64,000 nt of DNA from Fontibacterium oligotrophicum (GTDB lineage: Bacteria > Pseudomonadota > Alphaproteobacteria > Pelagibacterales > Pelagibacteraceae): the NCBI GenBank assembly GCA_965235975.1, contig CBDDZZ010000001.1, positions 372,001-436,000 of the forward strand, read 5' to 3'. Below the pieces are notes generated by a model. It ran no database searches, had not been told where the DNA came from, and worked only from the letters and a program-made list of their open reading frames with translations. Below are positions 55,318 to 64,000 of the stretch, piece by piece (the stretch's first letter is position 1; the number at the start of each line of letters is the position of its first letter). A program made the position numbers and the translations under genes.

Positions 55318-56082
55318 TCTATAATAAAAATTAAAATCTAGATTTTCTGGTCTTAAGTTTTTAATATTATTAAAGTCAATAATTTGAAGTTCTTTTTCAT
55401 TAAATATTTTCTTAAGTATTTTTGAAACCATCTTTCTTTTTGTATTAAATATATTTTTAGTTAATTCCGATAAAATATCTAAATCTTCCAATTTAAAATT
55501 ACTATTTTTTTTTGGAGTAAAAGAAAGTACCGTAGAATCTACTTTTGGTTCAGGGGTAAATTCTTTTTTTGAAATATTAAAATGAAATTGAACTTTTAAT
55601 CTTGCATCCGACAGTATTGAAATTCTTCCATATTTTTTACTATTTGATGTTGCAATAATTCTTTCCGCAACTTCCTTTTGAAACATTAAAACCATTTGAT
55701 TGTAAAATGGAGGCCATGGTTCAGAATAAATCCATTTTATTAGTAATTTTAATGAAATGTTGTAAGGTAGATTTCCAAAAATAATTACATTTTTTTTAAA
55801 AATTTTTTTTTCATCAAATGTTAAAGCGTCTGAGATTATGTAATCAAAATTATTACAATTATTTTTAATTTTTTCTAGATCAGGTTTTAAATCTTTATCA
55901 AACTCTACGGCAAAAATTTTTCTTGGCTCTCTTTTAATTAATTCTTGAGTTAGTGCACCTGTTCCGGGCCCCACTTCTAGGATGTTGGCATCTTTATTAA
56001 TAATACCTATTTCTGCTATTTTTTTTATTATGTTTTTATTAATTAAAAAATTTTGGCCGAGGTGTTTTTTATGCTTAAACAT
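55288..56082 (-). CDS. rsmA: 16S rRNA dimethyladenosine transferase
   Basis: A 264-residue RsmA/KsgA enzyme that dimethylates two adenines near the 3' end of 16S rRNA. It opens KHKKHLGQNFLINKNII. The SAM site is LEVGPGTGALTQEL near residue 37, and the catalytic motif NLPYN is in IFGNLPYNISLKLL near 103. Its ATG lies eight bases inside the pdxA 3' end. It is the last gene of lptF-lptG-lptD-surA-pdxA-rsmA and lies just downstream of a badly broken stretch, yet it is fully open itself. Confidence 0.96.
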   Translation of the reverse strand: MFKHKKHLGQNFLINKNIIKKIAEIGIINKDANILEVGPGTGALTQELIKREPRKIFAVEFDKDLKPDLEKIKNNCNNFDYIISDALTFDEKKIFKKNVIIFGNLPYNISLKLLIKWIYSEPWPPFYNQMVLMFQKEVAERIIATSNSKKYGRISILSDARLKVQFHFNISKKEFTPEPKVDSTVLSFTPKKNSNFKLEDLDILSELTKNIFNTKRKMVSKILKKIFNEKELQIIDFNNIKNLRPENLDFNFYYRLVDLIKSRS

Positions 56083-57055
56083 TATATTTATTAAAAAACT
56101 TTATTGCATTCTTAAAACTTTTTGGATTTGCAATTCCTTTTCCAATAATATCTGTTCCAACACCATGATCAGGGGAAATTCTTATAAATGGTAAACCGAT
56201 TGTAATATTTATAGCATCTAGATCAAATTTAGTTTTAAAAGCTGGTTAAAATTTGATCGTGATAATGGCCTATCAAAACATCAATCTTTAATTTATTTCT
56301 TTGTAAAAAACTTGTATCTGGCGACAATGGACCTGTTATTGAATATTTTTTTTTTAGCTTTTTAATTGCAGGTATTATAATTTTTTTTTCTTCAGTGCCT
56401 ATATATCCATTTTCTCCATTATGTGGATTTAGACCAAGTATACCAATTTTTATTTTCTTTCTTTTAAGAATTTTAGAATAAAAATAATTAATATTCTTGC
56501 ATGCCTTTTCAATTTTTTTAAATGAAATTCCTCTATGGACATTTTTTAAGGGAATGTGAGTTGTTAAAGGAAGAACAGAGAAATTTTCATTATACAAAAG
56601 CATATTTTCCTTATTTTTATTATTGGTTTTATCTGCAATATATTCAGTTATTCCTTTGTATTTATTCTTTAGTAAATTTTGATTTATTAATTGGAAGATT
56701 AATTAATCCCATTAGCTATATTTCTTTTTAATTATCAGTTAATGCACATTCAAAACATTTTTTTATAAAAATATCTGATTTTAGGAGACTTAAAATCGAA
56801 AGATTTGATTTGATTATATTCAATATTTATAAAATTAAATTTTTTATTGTTTAAATTATTTATATTAGCAAAAATTTAAAGTTTATATTTAATTTAAGAT
56901 TTAAATATTCAGCTTGTTTTTTTAAGTATTGGATAATTTCCAATAATTATAAAATTTAAGTTTAGATTTTCTTAATATAATTTAAAGATTTAAGAAAAAT
57001 TTCTGGATGAAATACTATTAGGCTCACCTAAAATAATTATGATATTTTTTCTCAC
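56075..57055 (-). pseudogene. pdxA: 4-hydroxythreonine-4-phosphate dehydrogenase, frame broken several times
   Basis: PdxA makes the amino-ketone used for pyridoxal phosphate. The start is probably the GTG at 57055, overlapping the surA TGA (GTGA), and reads RKNIIIILGEPNSISS before the frame is lost. Intact islands are the segment 56603-56235 with GLNPHNGENGYIGTEE, LSPDTSFLQRN and the metal-site GHYHDQI. The C-terminus, in another frame, is GLPFIRISPDHGVGTDII then GKGIANPKSFKNAIKFF, ending at 56075. The middle from about 57000 to 56610 is broken often. The total span of about 980 bases fits the family, so content is nearly complete and only the frame is damaged. Confidence 0.8.
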
Positions 57056-57690
57056 AAAAATTTAATTAAATATTTTTTTTTACTTTTTTCAAGATGGGTC
57101 GCTGCAAATTTATTTAAAAGTTTATGTTTGTTCATATAATAATTAATTGATTTTTAAATTTTTCATTATCATCAACATTTTTTTGTTCTTGTTCTAATTG
57201 TCTTATTAACCTCTGTTAAATTTACATTAAGTCTACCTTCATACATTTGCCTAATTAATTTTGACCATTTAAGATCAATTTTTATTACATTTTTTAAATA
57301 ATCTTTTTCAATTTCATTTTTTTTATAAAATGAGTTGAGATTTTCATTATTAATTTTAGATTCTTTCTAAATAGTTGTATAAACTATTTTCTATTTCTTT
57401 TTCTGAAACATCGATTTTATAAATAATTTGTTTCTATATCTTTAATTTTTCTATCAATTAAAGTATTAATAATTTCTCTTTTTAATATCTCTGATATTGC
57501 TTTGTATCATTGATTATTTGTTAATAAACTTTAAAAAATTTATTTCTTTATTGACATCTAACTCTGTAATTATCGAATTATCAATAGAAACTAATAACAT
57601 TATTAGTTAATTGTTTTGCTTCATATCTTGAGATATAAAAATAAATCAGGACATAATATTAGTAAAAAAATATTTTATGTATTTTTACAC
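57052..57690 (-). pseudogene. surA: SurA-like periplasmic chaperone, frame broken and shortened
   Basis: SurA escorts outer-membrane proteins through the periplasm. The order lptD-surA-pdxA-rsmA supports the call. Recognisable pieces in different frames are ISRYEAKQLTNN, SIDNSIITELDVNKEINFLK near 57590-57530, IDLKWSKLIRQMYEGRLNVN near 57270-57220, RQLEQEQKNVDDNEKFKNQL, and the C-terminus NKHKLLNKFAATHLEKSKKK, ending with a TGA at 57052. The whole spans about 640 bases, near 200 codons, against about 300 or more usual. No parvulin-type PPIase segment is seen, so the middle appears to be missing as well as the frame being broken. Confidence 0.65.
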
Positions 57691-60059
57691 TTAAAATAAT
57701 GAATTCACCAATTGAAGGTAATAATATTTACTAGTGTTATAGTTTTCTCCAAAAGGCAACAAAGTTACTCCAAAAAAAACACTAGTTGCAGGTTTTAAAT
57801 CTTTATCTGATTGAAGTAGTTTTTTTGAAAATAAAATCCATATCTTATACATTCATTTTCATTTTCTATTCCTAATTTATGAGAATTTAGTCATGATCTG
57901 TTTTTAAATTTCTATCAGTTTCAAATTCTTAATTTAGTATATTATCAGTTATATGTATGAGGTATAGATTAGCTTTTGCATATCTTTCGCTTCCAATATG
58001 ATTATTTTTTTCATAAAAATTAAAATTAATTTCTCCTTGTTTTAAAAAAGTTTTTAAGTTTAAATCACTGTAGTAAACGTGATTTAAGTTGTTATCTAAA
58101 TGTATTTTTAAGCGTAAATATCAAAATTCTCAGGACTTGAATAAGTTACTTTTGTTACCAAATCTGAATTTTTATTTTGTAATGAGGATTTTATTGGCAT
58201 ATCTGAATCTTCATTAAATTTTACAACCTGACCAACTGAAAAACTAGCTTCAGATGGTTTGGTTTGATTTAACTTAGTTTTTTCTTTCCAAATCCAGTCT
58301 AATCCAATATTCAATGATAAATCTTTTTCAATTAATTCATCAGTAGTTCATTCTATTTAATAGAAAATAAATTATCAGTATTTAAAGTGAGTATCATTCG
58401 TTCTTGCATTTGTCATTTTTCCTGGCGAATAGCGTCGTAAGTATTCTAGGTATTATATATTGTTCAGAATCTTTTGATATTTTTGCAAAAGGTAACGTAG
58501 TATCAAAACCTAATTATAGGATTTATTTGACTGAGTTTAAATTTTCATTTGGATGTTCTATAGTCTGAATAATAGTTAATATTATTTATTTTTGTTAAAA
58601 ATTTGTAACCAATTCCAAGATTAGTATTGTAAGTCTCATCTGTTGAGTGATTCTAAGTTATTAATAAAACTAGTTTTATTTTGATTTGTATTTGAGTTTA
58701 ATGCTTCTAAAATTTGATATTAAAGTTTAGATTATTATTTTTAAATAATTTATATTTTGAATATAATAATTTCAGGAACTAAATATTCATATTGATCTGA
58801 TGTTTTTACTAACTGCTAATATTTTGATAAGCTGCTGCTTTAAATTTAAAGCTTTCATTATTTCCATAAGAATTAAAGTATATTTCATTAGTAAATATTG
58901 TATCACTCTTCTTTTACAAGATTTTTTTTAAAGCCATCATATGTGTTGAATTTATTTTATTAACTCTTAAATAAGTTGGATTATTAACTCGTTGAATCTT
59001 TAGCATTATAATTCACTTTGATCTAAAATTATATCTTTAAAATTTAAATTTAGATTTCCGTATAAATGATTTCTGAGACCATCTGTTTGTGTTTAGGTTT
59101 ATTTCTTTATACCCTTGTGTAAATCCAGCCTTCTAATGATAAGGTCACCATTTTTAAATTTTTCTCTGTACTCTCCTAATAATAACGGATGTTGTTTAAA
59201 ATAGTAAACAGGACTAACTGTAAAATCAGAAGATATCAGATATTGGATAAAAATATGGAATTTTAATTGTTGAACCAATATTTTCGCCTAATGATGAAAA
59301 TGATAGGTGCTAAAAAACCTGCCTCTCTTTTTACTGCTTGGATCCGGATGTGAAAAATAAGGCGTAAATAAAACAGGAACATTATTTAGATCTAATGTAG
59401 CATTTTTATAAGTAATTTTTTTATTTTCTTTATCATGTATAATTAAACTTGCATTTAAATTCCAAAAAGGACAACCTTCTTTTTCATTTGTTGATTTACA
59501 TGATGTAAATTTTCCATCTTTAATTATTGTTATATTATCTTTTATAGTTACTTCTTTCCACCTGAAAGCTTGGTTCTAATAAATTCATTAAATTTATCAT
59601 TAGATTGAAATTTTTCTTTATTTAGATCTGACTTTTAGATTGTATCCAATAATTTCGTTAAATTTATCATCAGAATTTAATTTAGTAAAATAATAAATAT
59701 TTTTAAAATTATCTACAAATTTTACGTTATTTTGTGCAGCTAATAATTTATTTTTTCTAAATCATACTCAAATTTTTCAGCAGATAAAGTTCTGATTTTT
59801 ATTATCAGAAAACTTTGAGTTTCCAAAAGTTCTTAATTAATTGATTTGTTTTATTATATATGATTTTTTCAGATGAAATTTGTTTTCCTTCTTGATTTTT
59901 AGCAACTACATTTCCTATTGCTTCAATAATGTTATTATCTTGAGAATAGGTTATTTTATCTGCAGAAAAATTATAAATATCTTTTTGTTGAGAGAAACTA
60001 GATATTTACTTGAAAAAAAATAAACTTAAAAAAAATATAAAAAAAAATTTATTTTGCAT
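57691..60059 (-). pseudogene. lptD: LPS-assembly protein LptD, frame broken throughout
   Basis: LptD is the outer-membrane barrel that inserts LPS. The ATG at 60059 overlaps the lptG end and starts a signal peptide (MQNKFFFIFFLSLFF). An LptA/OstA-like domain follows with FSADKITYSQDNNIIEAIGN then VVAKNQEGKQ in shifted frames. In the barrel, ASFSVGQVVKFNEDSDMPIK (near 58240) and the C-terminus TSVFFGVTLLPFGENYNTSK, ending LVNSLF at 57691, are typical. The span of about 2.37 kb equals about 789 codons, a normal length. The frame changes every few dozen bases. Full-length content with dense indels is what raw long-read error would give; a real pseudogene would also lose length and motifs. Confidence 0.82.
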
Positions 60060-61144
60060 TAACTTGAGTAATTCCTACTAAATTTATTAAAATTATCAGA
60101 AATATAGGTATCCATACCGAAAAATCTACAGATATTATGCCAGATTTAGCAATTGTTATTGATAAATCATTTAAAAAATAAATTACTATACTGATGATTA
60201 CTCCATAGCTTCCGTATTTAAGATAGTTAGATGTCTTTCCTAAATTAATAATCATTAATCCAGAAAGTATTGACATAGCTAATAAGTAGATAGGAAAGGA
60301 TATTAGTTTTTGATATCTGATTCTAAGATCAGTAATTGAGTAACCCTTATCTTCTAATATAAACATTTCTTTATTAATATCTAATAGGGAAGTTGTTTCG
60401 GTATTCTTATAAATATTTTTAAGTTCGTTTATTTTTATATTACTTTTATAATTATAATTATTAAAATAATTTTCTGAATTCTTCTTATTATTTGACGAAA
60501 TAATATTAACTTTACTTAACTGCCAATTATTATCATTTATAATTCCTTCATTAGCATCAATTCTTTTAATAAAGTTATTATCTTTGATCATAATTGTAGA
60601 TCGTAATTTGTTTTATATTTGAAAAATTTTTATCTATTTTATCAATCCTGATAATATTTTTATCATTTTCATTTTTATCTATAATCCAAATACCCGTTTC
60701 GTTAACAAACACTAAATTTTTTGTTTGATCATATTCTGATTTTATTTCTTCATAATATTTTAACATTGAAGAAGTGAATGGCACTATCAAAAATACTAAT
60801 AAGTAACCCATAACAAAACAAGTTAATGCGGGAATTAATATAATTTGAATATTAGAGTAACCCATTACTCTTAAAGAAATAACTTCATTATAATTATAAA
60901 TTTTTAAATAAAAAACTATCCCCGAAAATAAAACTATAAATGGGAATAAATTAAATAATAAATTTGGTATTTTTAAAAAAGTAAAAATTATAAATTGAAT
61001 AAATTTTAAATCTTGTTTAGATTTAAAGTAATTAAATTCTTCTAATAAAGTAATGAGTAGTACAATAGAAAACATTACGCAAAGAACTACTAATAAACTT
61101 TTTAAAAATTCTTTAATTATATATCGATTAATTGATTTAAACAT
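60049..61144 (-). CDS. lptG: LPS export permease LptG, one frameshift
   Basis: An inner-membrane partner of LptF and LptB in LPS extraction. The N-terminal part has INRYIIKEFLKSLLVVLCVM, the motif EVISLRVMGYSNIQI near residue 89 and VPFTSSMLKYYEEIKSEYDQ. An indel near 60585 separates it from the second part, which begins IKDNNFIKRIDANEG and contains TDLRIRYQKLISFPIYLLAM and two more helices. The restored length is about 364 residues, normal for YjgQ proteins. Downstream it overlaps lptD by 11 bases, and lptF ends 10 bases upstream. Confidence 0.88.
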
Positions 61145-61154
61145 TTAGGCTTTA

Positions 61155-62240
61155 CTATTCTCGATTCTTGATGAAATAATTTAGTACATAATCAATTAAT
61201 TATTAAGAAAAAAAAAGGCGCAGCATATAATAGTATGCTAGCAATATTTTTTTTAGAACTTAAATTTAGTAAAATTTCTCCAATTACTATAATTAAAATT
61301 CCGAGAGAAAAAATTGCTATTTTAAAAAATGTTTTATTAATAAACTCTCTATTTATTGACATTAAAAAACAGGCTAATATCACTAATGAGGGAATAAATA
61401 ATGGCAAAACAATTCTATTATTTAATTCACTAATTATGTCTAGGAGTTGATAGTCTATTTTTGTTTTTAACTCTTTTAAATAATTCAAATGAGTCAATTT
61501 CAGGAAATTTATAATAATCAACAGTTCTTTTGCTATACTGACTTAAATCTAGTGTAATTTTATCAAAGTCTATAATTGCTATTTTTTTGTTACTACTTTC
61601 TTCTTGAATACTTCCATTTACAAGTACAAGTAAATTTTTATTATTCTCATTAATTATGACGCCTGATTTAGCTATGATAGTTTTTGATTTTTCAGCATTG
61701 TTTTCAAATAAAATAATATCCTCTAATTCATTAATTTGATTTTTTTTGCCAACATAAATTGTAATTTTTTTTAGAGGGTTATTAAAGTTATTATATTTTA
61801 TTAAAGGGGCTATAGATCCAACCGCTGAATTCAAAAGCAAGTATCGGGAGTAGTTGGAAAAATAAGGTACTACAAATAATCTTATTAAAATTAATAAAAA
61901 TACAAATAAAATAGAAAATTTAACTAAATAAGTAATAAATGTTTTTTTATCAAGCCCAGAAAACCATAAAGCTTTTAATTCATTATGATCTTCAAATTTT
62001 GAGATAGTTAAAACAAAAGATATAAAAAATAATTATTATAGAAATTCTTGATAGAATTTTTGGCAGTAGCGAAAGTATGTATAAAAAGTAGGTAGCTATA
62101 GAATTTCCATCTTCAGATATTAAATCAAGAAGTCTAACTGCTTGTGTGATCCAAATAATCAATCCAAATGCAAATAGTATAGAAAGATAATTCTTTAAAA
62201 ATTCAAAGATAAAATAGTATCCTAACTTGTTTTTTTTCAT
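61155..62240 (-). pseudogene. lptF: LPS export permease LptF, frame broken several times
   Basis: The ATG at 62240 opens KLGYYFIFEFLKNYLSILFA and ITQAVRLLDLISEDGNS, the LptF start. The frame is lost near 61995, and the next part reads EDHNELKALWFSG, the ExxALrxxG coupling region, then LIRLFVVPYFSNYSRY. A clean segment 61840-61450 covers the periplasmic domain (VNGSIQEESSNKKIAIIDFD). After another indel near 61440, LDIISELNNRIVLPLFIPSL begins the last helices, ending IDYVLNYFIKNRE at 61155. The restored length is about 361 residues, normal. At least three indels. It is divergent from pepA. Confidence 0.85.
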
Positions 62241-62268
62241 TTTGATATGTATATGATCTTATATCATT

Positions 62269-63735
62269 ATGTTAGATTTAAAGATAATCCCAAATACTAA
62301 TAATAGCTCAGACTTTTATATTTTTTTTTGTGAAAAAAATTTTTCATTCAATCCAGAAAAATTAGCATTTACCAATATAAATTATAAAGAAATCAATTCT
62401 ATTTTATTAAAAAATAAAAATGAGGATTATTTTGCATTTAATTATCACAGCACAAGACCAAAAAAGATTATTTTCATAAATCAAAATGAATATAAGAATG
62501 ATTTTGAGAATCAAAATATTGGCGGTAAAGTTATTAATGAAATTAAGTCCGCAAAAGAAATTAATGTTATTTTTTCTAAAGAAAATAAATTATTAGAAAA
62601 ATTTTATTTTAATTTCTTTTTGGGTAGTTTTTTAAAAAAATACTCTTTTAATAAATATAAAACAATTTTTAAAAAAAATGAAAATATTAATGAAAAAATA
62701 AATTTCTTAATTAGTACTAAAAATAAGATTTTTTTTTCTAAGATAAAGAACGATATTGATAATATTGTTAATGGAGTTTTTTTAACAAGAGATTTGGTTT
62801 CTGAGCCTCCAAATTATTTAAATCCTCAAATGTTTGTTAATGAAATTAAAAAACTTTCTAAATTAGGCCTTAAAGTTGAAGTTTTTGATCATTCTAAAAT
62901 GAAAAAAATTGGAATGAATGCTTTACTTGGTGTTGCCCAAGGTAGCAAAAATTTACCATATTTTGTGACGATTAAGTGGAAGCCAACTAATTCTAAAAAT
63001 AAAAAACCACTTTCATTTATTGGTAAAGGTGTTTGCTTTGATACGGGTGGTATTTCTTTAAAACCAGCAAAATTCATGGAGGATATGAAATATGATATGG
63101 CTGGTGCTGGCGCAGTTGTTGGATTAATGAAAACTTTGGCATTAAGAAAATCCAAGTCTTACGTTATTGGCACTGTCGCATTAGTTGAGAATATGCCTGG
63201 TGGGTCAGCTCAAAGACCAGGGGATATTGTAAAATCTTATTCTGGAAAAACAATTGAAGTTTTAAATACAGATGCTGAAGGAAGATTAATTCTTGCTGAT
63301 GCAATCTATTATATAGATGAACAATATAATCCAGAATTTATAATTGATTTAGCAACTCTAACTGGGGCAATAGTTGTTTCTTTAGGCAATGAATACGCAG
63401 GTCTATTCTCAAATGATGATAAATTATCAGAAAAATTAATTAATGCAGGAGAGATAGAAAATGAAAAATTGTGGAGATTTCCTCTTCATAAAAATTATGA
63501 CAAATTAATGGATTCTAAAATTGCTGATATTCAAAATATCAATTACTCTGGAGGAGCTGGATCCATTACCGCAGCTCAATTTTTACAAAGATTTTTAAAA
63601 AATAAAACACCTTGGGCTCATTTAGATATTGCTGGTATGGCTTGGACAAAAAAAGATTTAGATATTATTCCAACAGGAGCCACTGGTTTTGGTGTTAAAT
63701 TATTAAATAAATTAGTAGAAAAATACTACGATTAG
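62269..63735 (+). CDS. pepA: Leucyl (cytosol) aminopeptidase
   Basis: A 488-residue M17 metallopeptidase that removes N-terminal residues from peptides. The N-terminal regulatory domain is divergent. The catalytic domain has NGVFLTRDLVSEPPNYLNPQ, the metal-site lysine in FIGKGVCFDTGGISLKP near residue 250, MKYDMAGAGAVVG and the signature NTDAEGRLILAD near 335. It is complete, ending with a TAG one base before ndk. The clean frame contrasts with the broken genes that start 28 bases to its left. Confidence 0.95.
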   Translation: MLDLKIIPNTNNSSDFYIFFCEKNFSFNPEKLAFTNINYKEINSILLKNKNEDYFAFNYHSTRPKKIIFINQNEYKNDFENQNIGGKVINEIKSAKEINVIFSKENKLLEKFYFNFFLGSFLKKYSFNKYKTIFKKNENINEKINFLISTKNKIFFSKIKNDIDNIVNGVFLTRDLVSEPPNYLNPQMFVNEIKKLSKLGLKVEVFDHSKMKKIGMNALLGVAQGSKNLPYFVTIKWKPTNSKNKKPLSFIGKGVCFDTGGISLKPAKFMEDMKYDMAGAGAVVGLMKTLALRKSKSYVIGTVALVENMPGGSAQRPGDIVKSYSGKTIEVLNTDAEGRLILADAIYYIDEQYNPEFIIDLATLTGAIVVSLGNEYAGLFSNDDKLSEKLINAGEIENEKLWRFPLHKNYDKLMDSKIADIQNINYSGGAGSITAAQFLQRFLKNKTPWAHLDIAGMAWTKKDLDIIPTGATGFGVKLLNKLVEKYYD

Positions 63736-63736
63736 T

Positions 63737-64000
63737 ATGGAAAAAACTTTATCAATAATTAAGCCAGATGCAGTTGAAAGAAATCTAATTGGCCAAATAC
63801 TAAGTATTTTTGAAAAAAATTCTTTAAAAATTCACTCAATCAAAAAAATTAAATTATCTAAAAAAATGGCAGAAGATTTTTATTTTATTCATAAAAATCG
63901 ACCCTTTTTTAATGATCTCTGCACATACATGAGCTCAAGTCCTGTTGTAGTTTCAATTCTAGAGGGTGACAATGCGGTTGCTAGAAATAGAGAGATTATG
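63737..64000 (+). CDS. ndk: Nucleoside diphosphate kinase (partial, cut by window end)
   Basis: The first 88 codons are present. It opens EKTLSIIKPDAVERNLIGQI, the strongly conserved Ndk start with the nucleotide-contacting lysine, and continues to VVSILEGDNAVARNREIM. The phospho-histidine motif lies beyond the window. It exchanges terminal phosphates between nucleoside triphosphates. It follows pepA by one base, so the two are one transcript. Confidence 0.95.
   Translation, partial: MEKTLSIIKPDAVERNLIGQILSIFEKNSLKIHSIKKIKLSKKMAEDFYFIHKNRPFFNDLCTYMSSSPVVVSILEGDNAVARNREIM

Noticed and set aside
58108..58314. A 68-residue minus-strand ORF starting with ATG inside the 57.7-60 kb stretch
   Set aside because: Its sequence is an internal barrel fragment of LptD, left open by chance between indels, not a separate gene.
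1..64000. CRISPR arrays, prophage, insertion sequences or defence islands
   Set aside because: No spaced repeats, transposase, integrase or known defence genes were seen; the window is core-genome in character.

Overview
The window looks like a chromosome segment of a SAR11-clade alphaproteobacterium (Pelagibacterales). The DNA is very AT-rich and the genes are packed with overlaps of 1 to 14 bases. There are no insertion sequences, phage genes or CRISPR arrays. DksA is the alphaproteobacterial type without zinc cysteines. A proteorhodopsin gene stands next to a complete beta-carotene and retinal operon, a hallmark of surface-ocean bacteria. The assignment rests on protein recognition by eye, not on a database search.

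Layout. 1-5.3 kb: end of ppdK, a Na+/H+ antiporter-like gene, a TauE/SafE permease, a frame-broken MFS transporter, a zinc-ribbon membrane protein and a YqhA-like protein. 5.6-7.3 kb: a RhlE-like RNA helicase and a SemiSWEET sugar transporter. 7.3-10.8 kb: nadA-nadB-nadC for de novo NAD synthesis. 10.9-15.1 kb: tRNA-Leu(GAG), ygfZ, dihydroorotase and propionyl-CoA synthetase. 15.2-20.4 kb: crtI-crtB-crtY-blh on the minus strand, divergent from proteorhodopsin. 20.4-29 kb: dipeptide epimerase, ferredoxin and its reductase, two glycosyltransferases, dksA, GST, an isomerase, a glycerate kinase-like gene and a TolC-family protein. 29-44.5 kb: recA, alaS, icd, psd-pssA, a glycosyltransferase-like gene, rlmE, guaB-guaA, panB, a YfgM-like protein, bamB and der. 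44.5-52.7 kb (minus): purF, cvpA, an MMPL exporter, alr, dnaB and rplI-rpsR-rpsF. 52.7-55.3 kb: fabD-fabG-acpP-gmk. 55.3-62.2 kb (minus): lptF-lptG-lptD-surA-pdxA-rsmA. 62.3-64 kb: pepA and the start of ndk.

The light-harvesting block is the clearest functional unit. CrtB, CrtI and CrtY make beta-carotene, Blh cleaves it to retinal, and retinal binds the proteorhodopsin to form a proton pump that carries the residue of green-tuned forms. The lpt-surA-bamB genes belong to outer-membrane assembly, and nad, gua, pur, pyr and pan are core biosynthesis.

The most unusual property is not a new system but the uneven distribution of broken reading frames. Most of the window is perfectly open. Three belts (about 3.4-4.3 kb, 42.4-44.2 kb and 56.2-62.1 kb) carry many small indels in genes that are normally important or essential, and nadC, alaS and guaB each carry one. 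panB contains a duplicated, sequence-diverged 5' end. Der lacks its first GTPase domain, SurA lacks its middle, and fabF/mltG are absent between acpP and gmk. The simplest reading is a consensus built from unpolished long reads or mixed strains, but the Der and fabF observations could be real and deserve checking. I found no convincing undescribed biological system.
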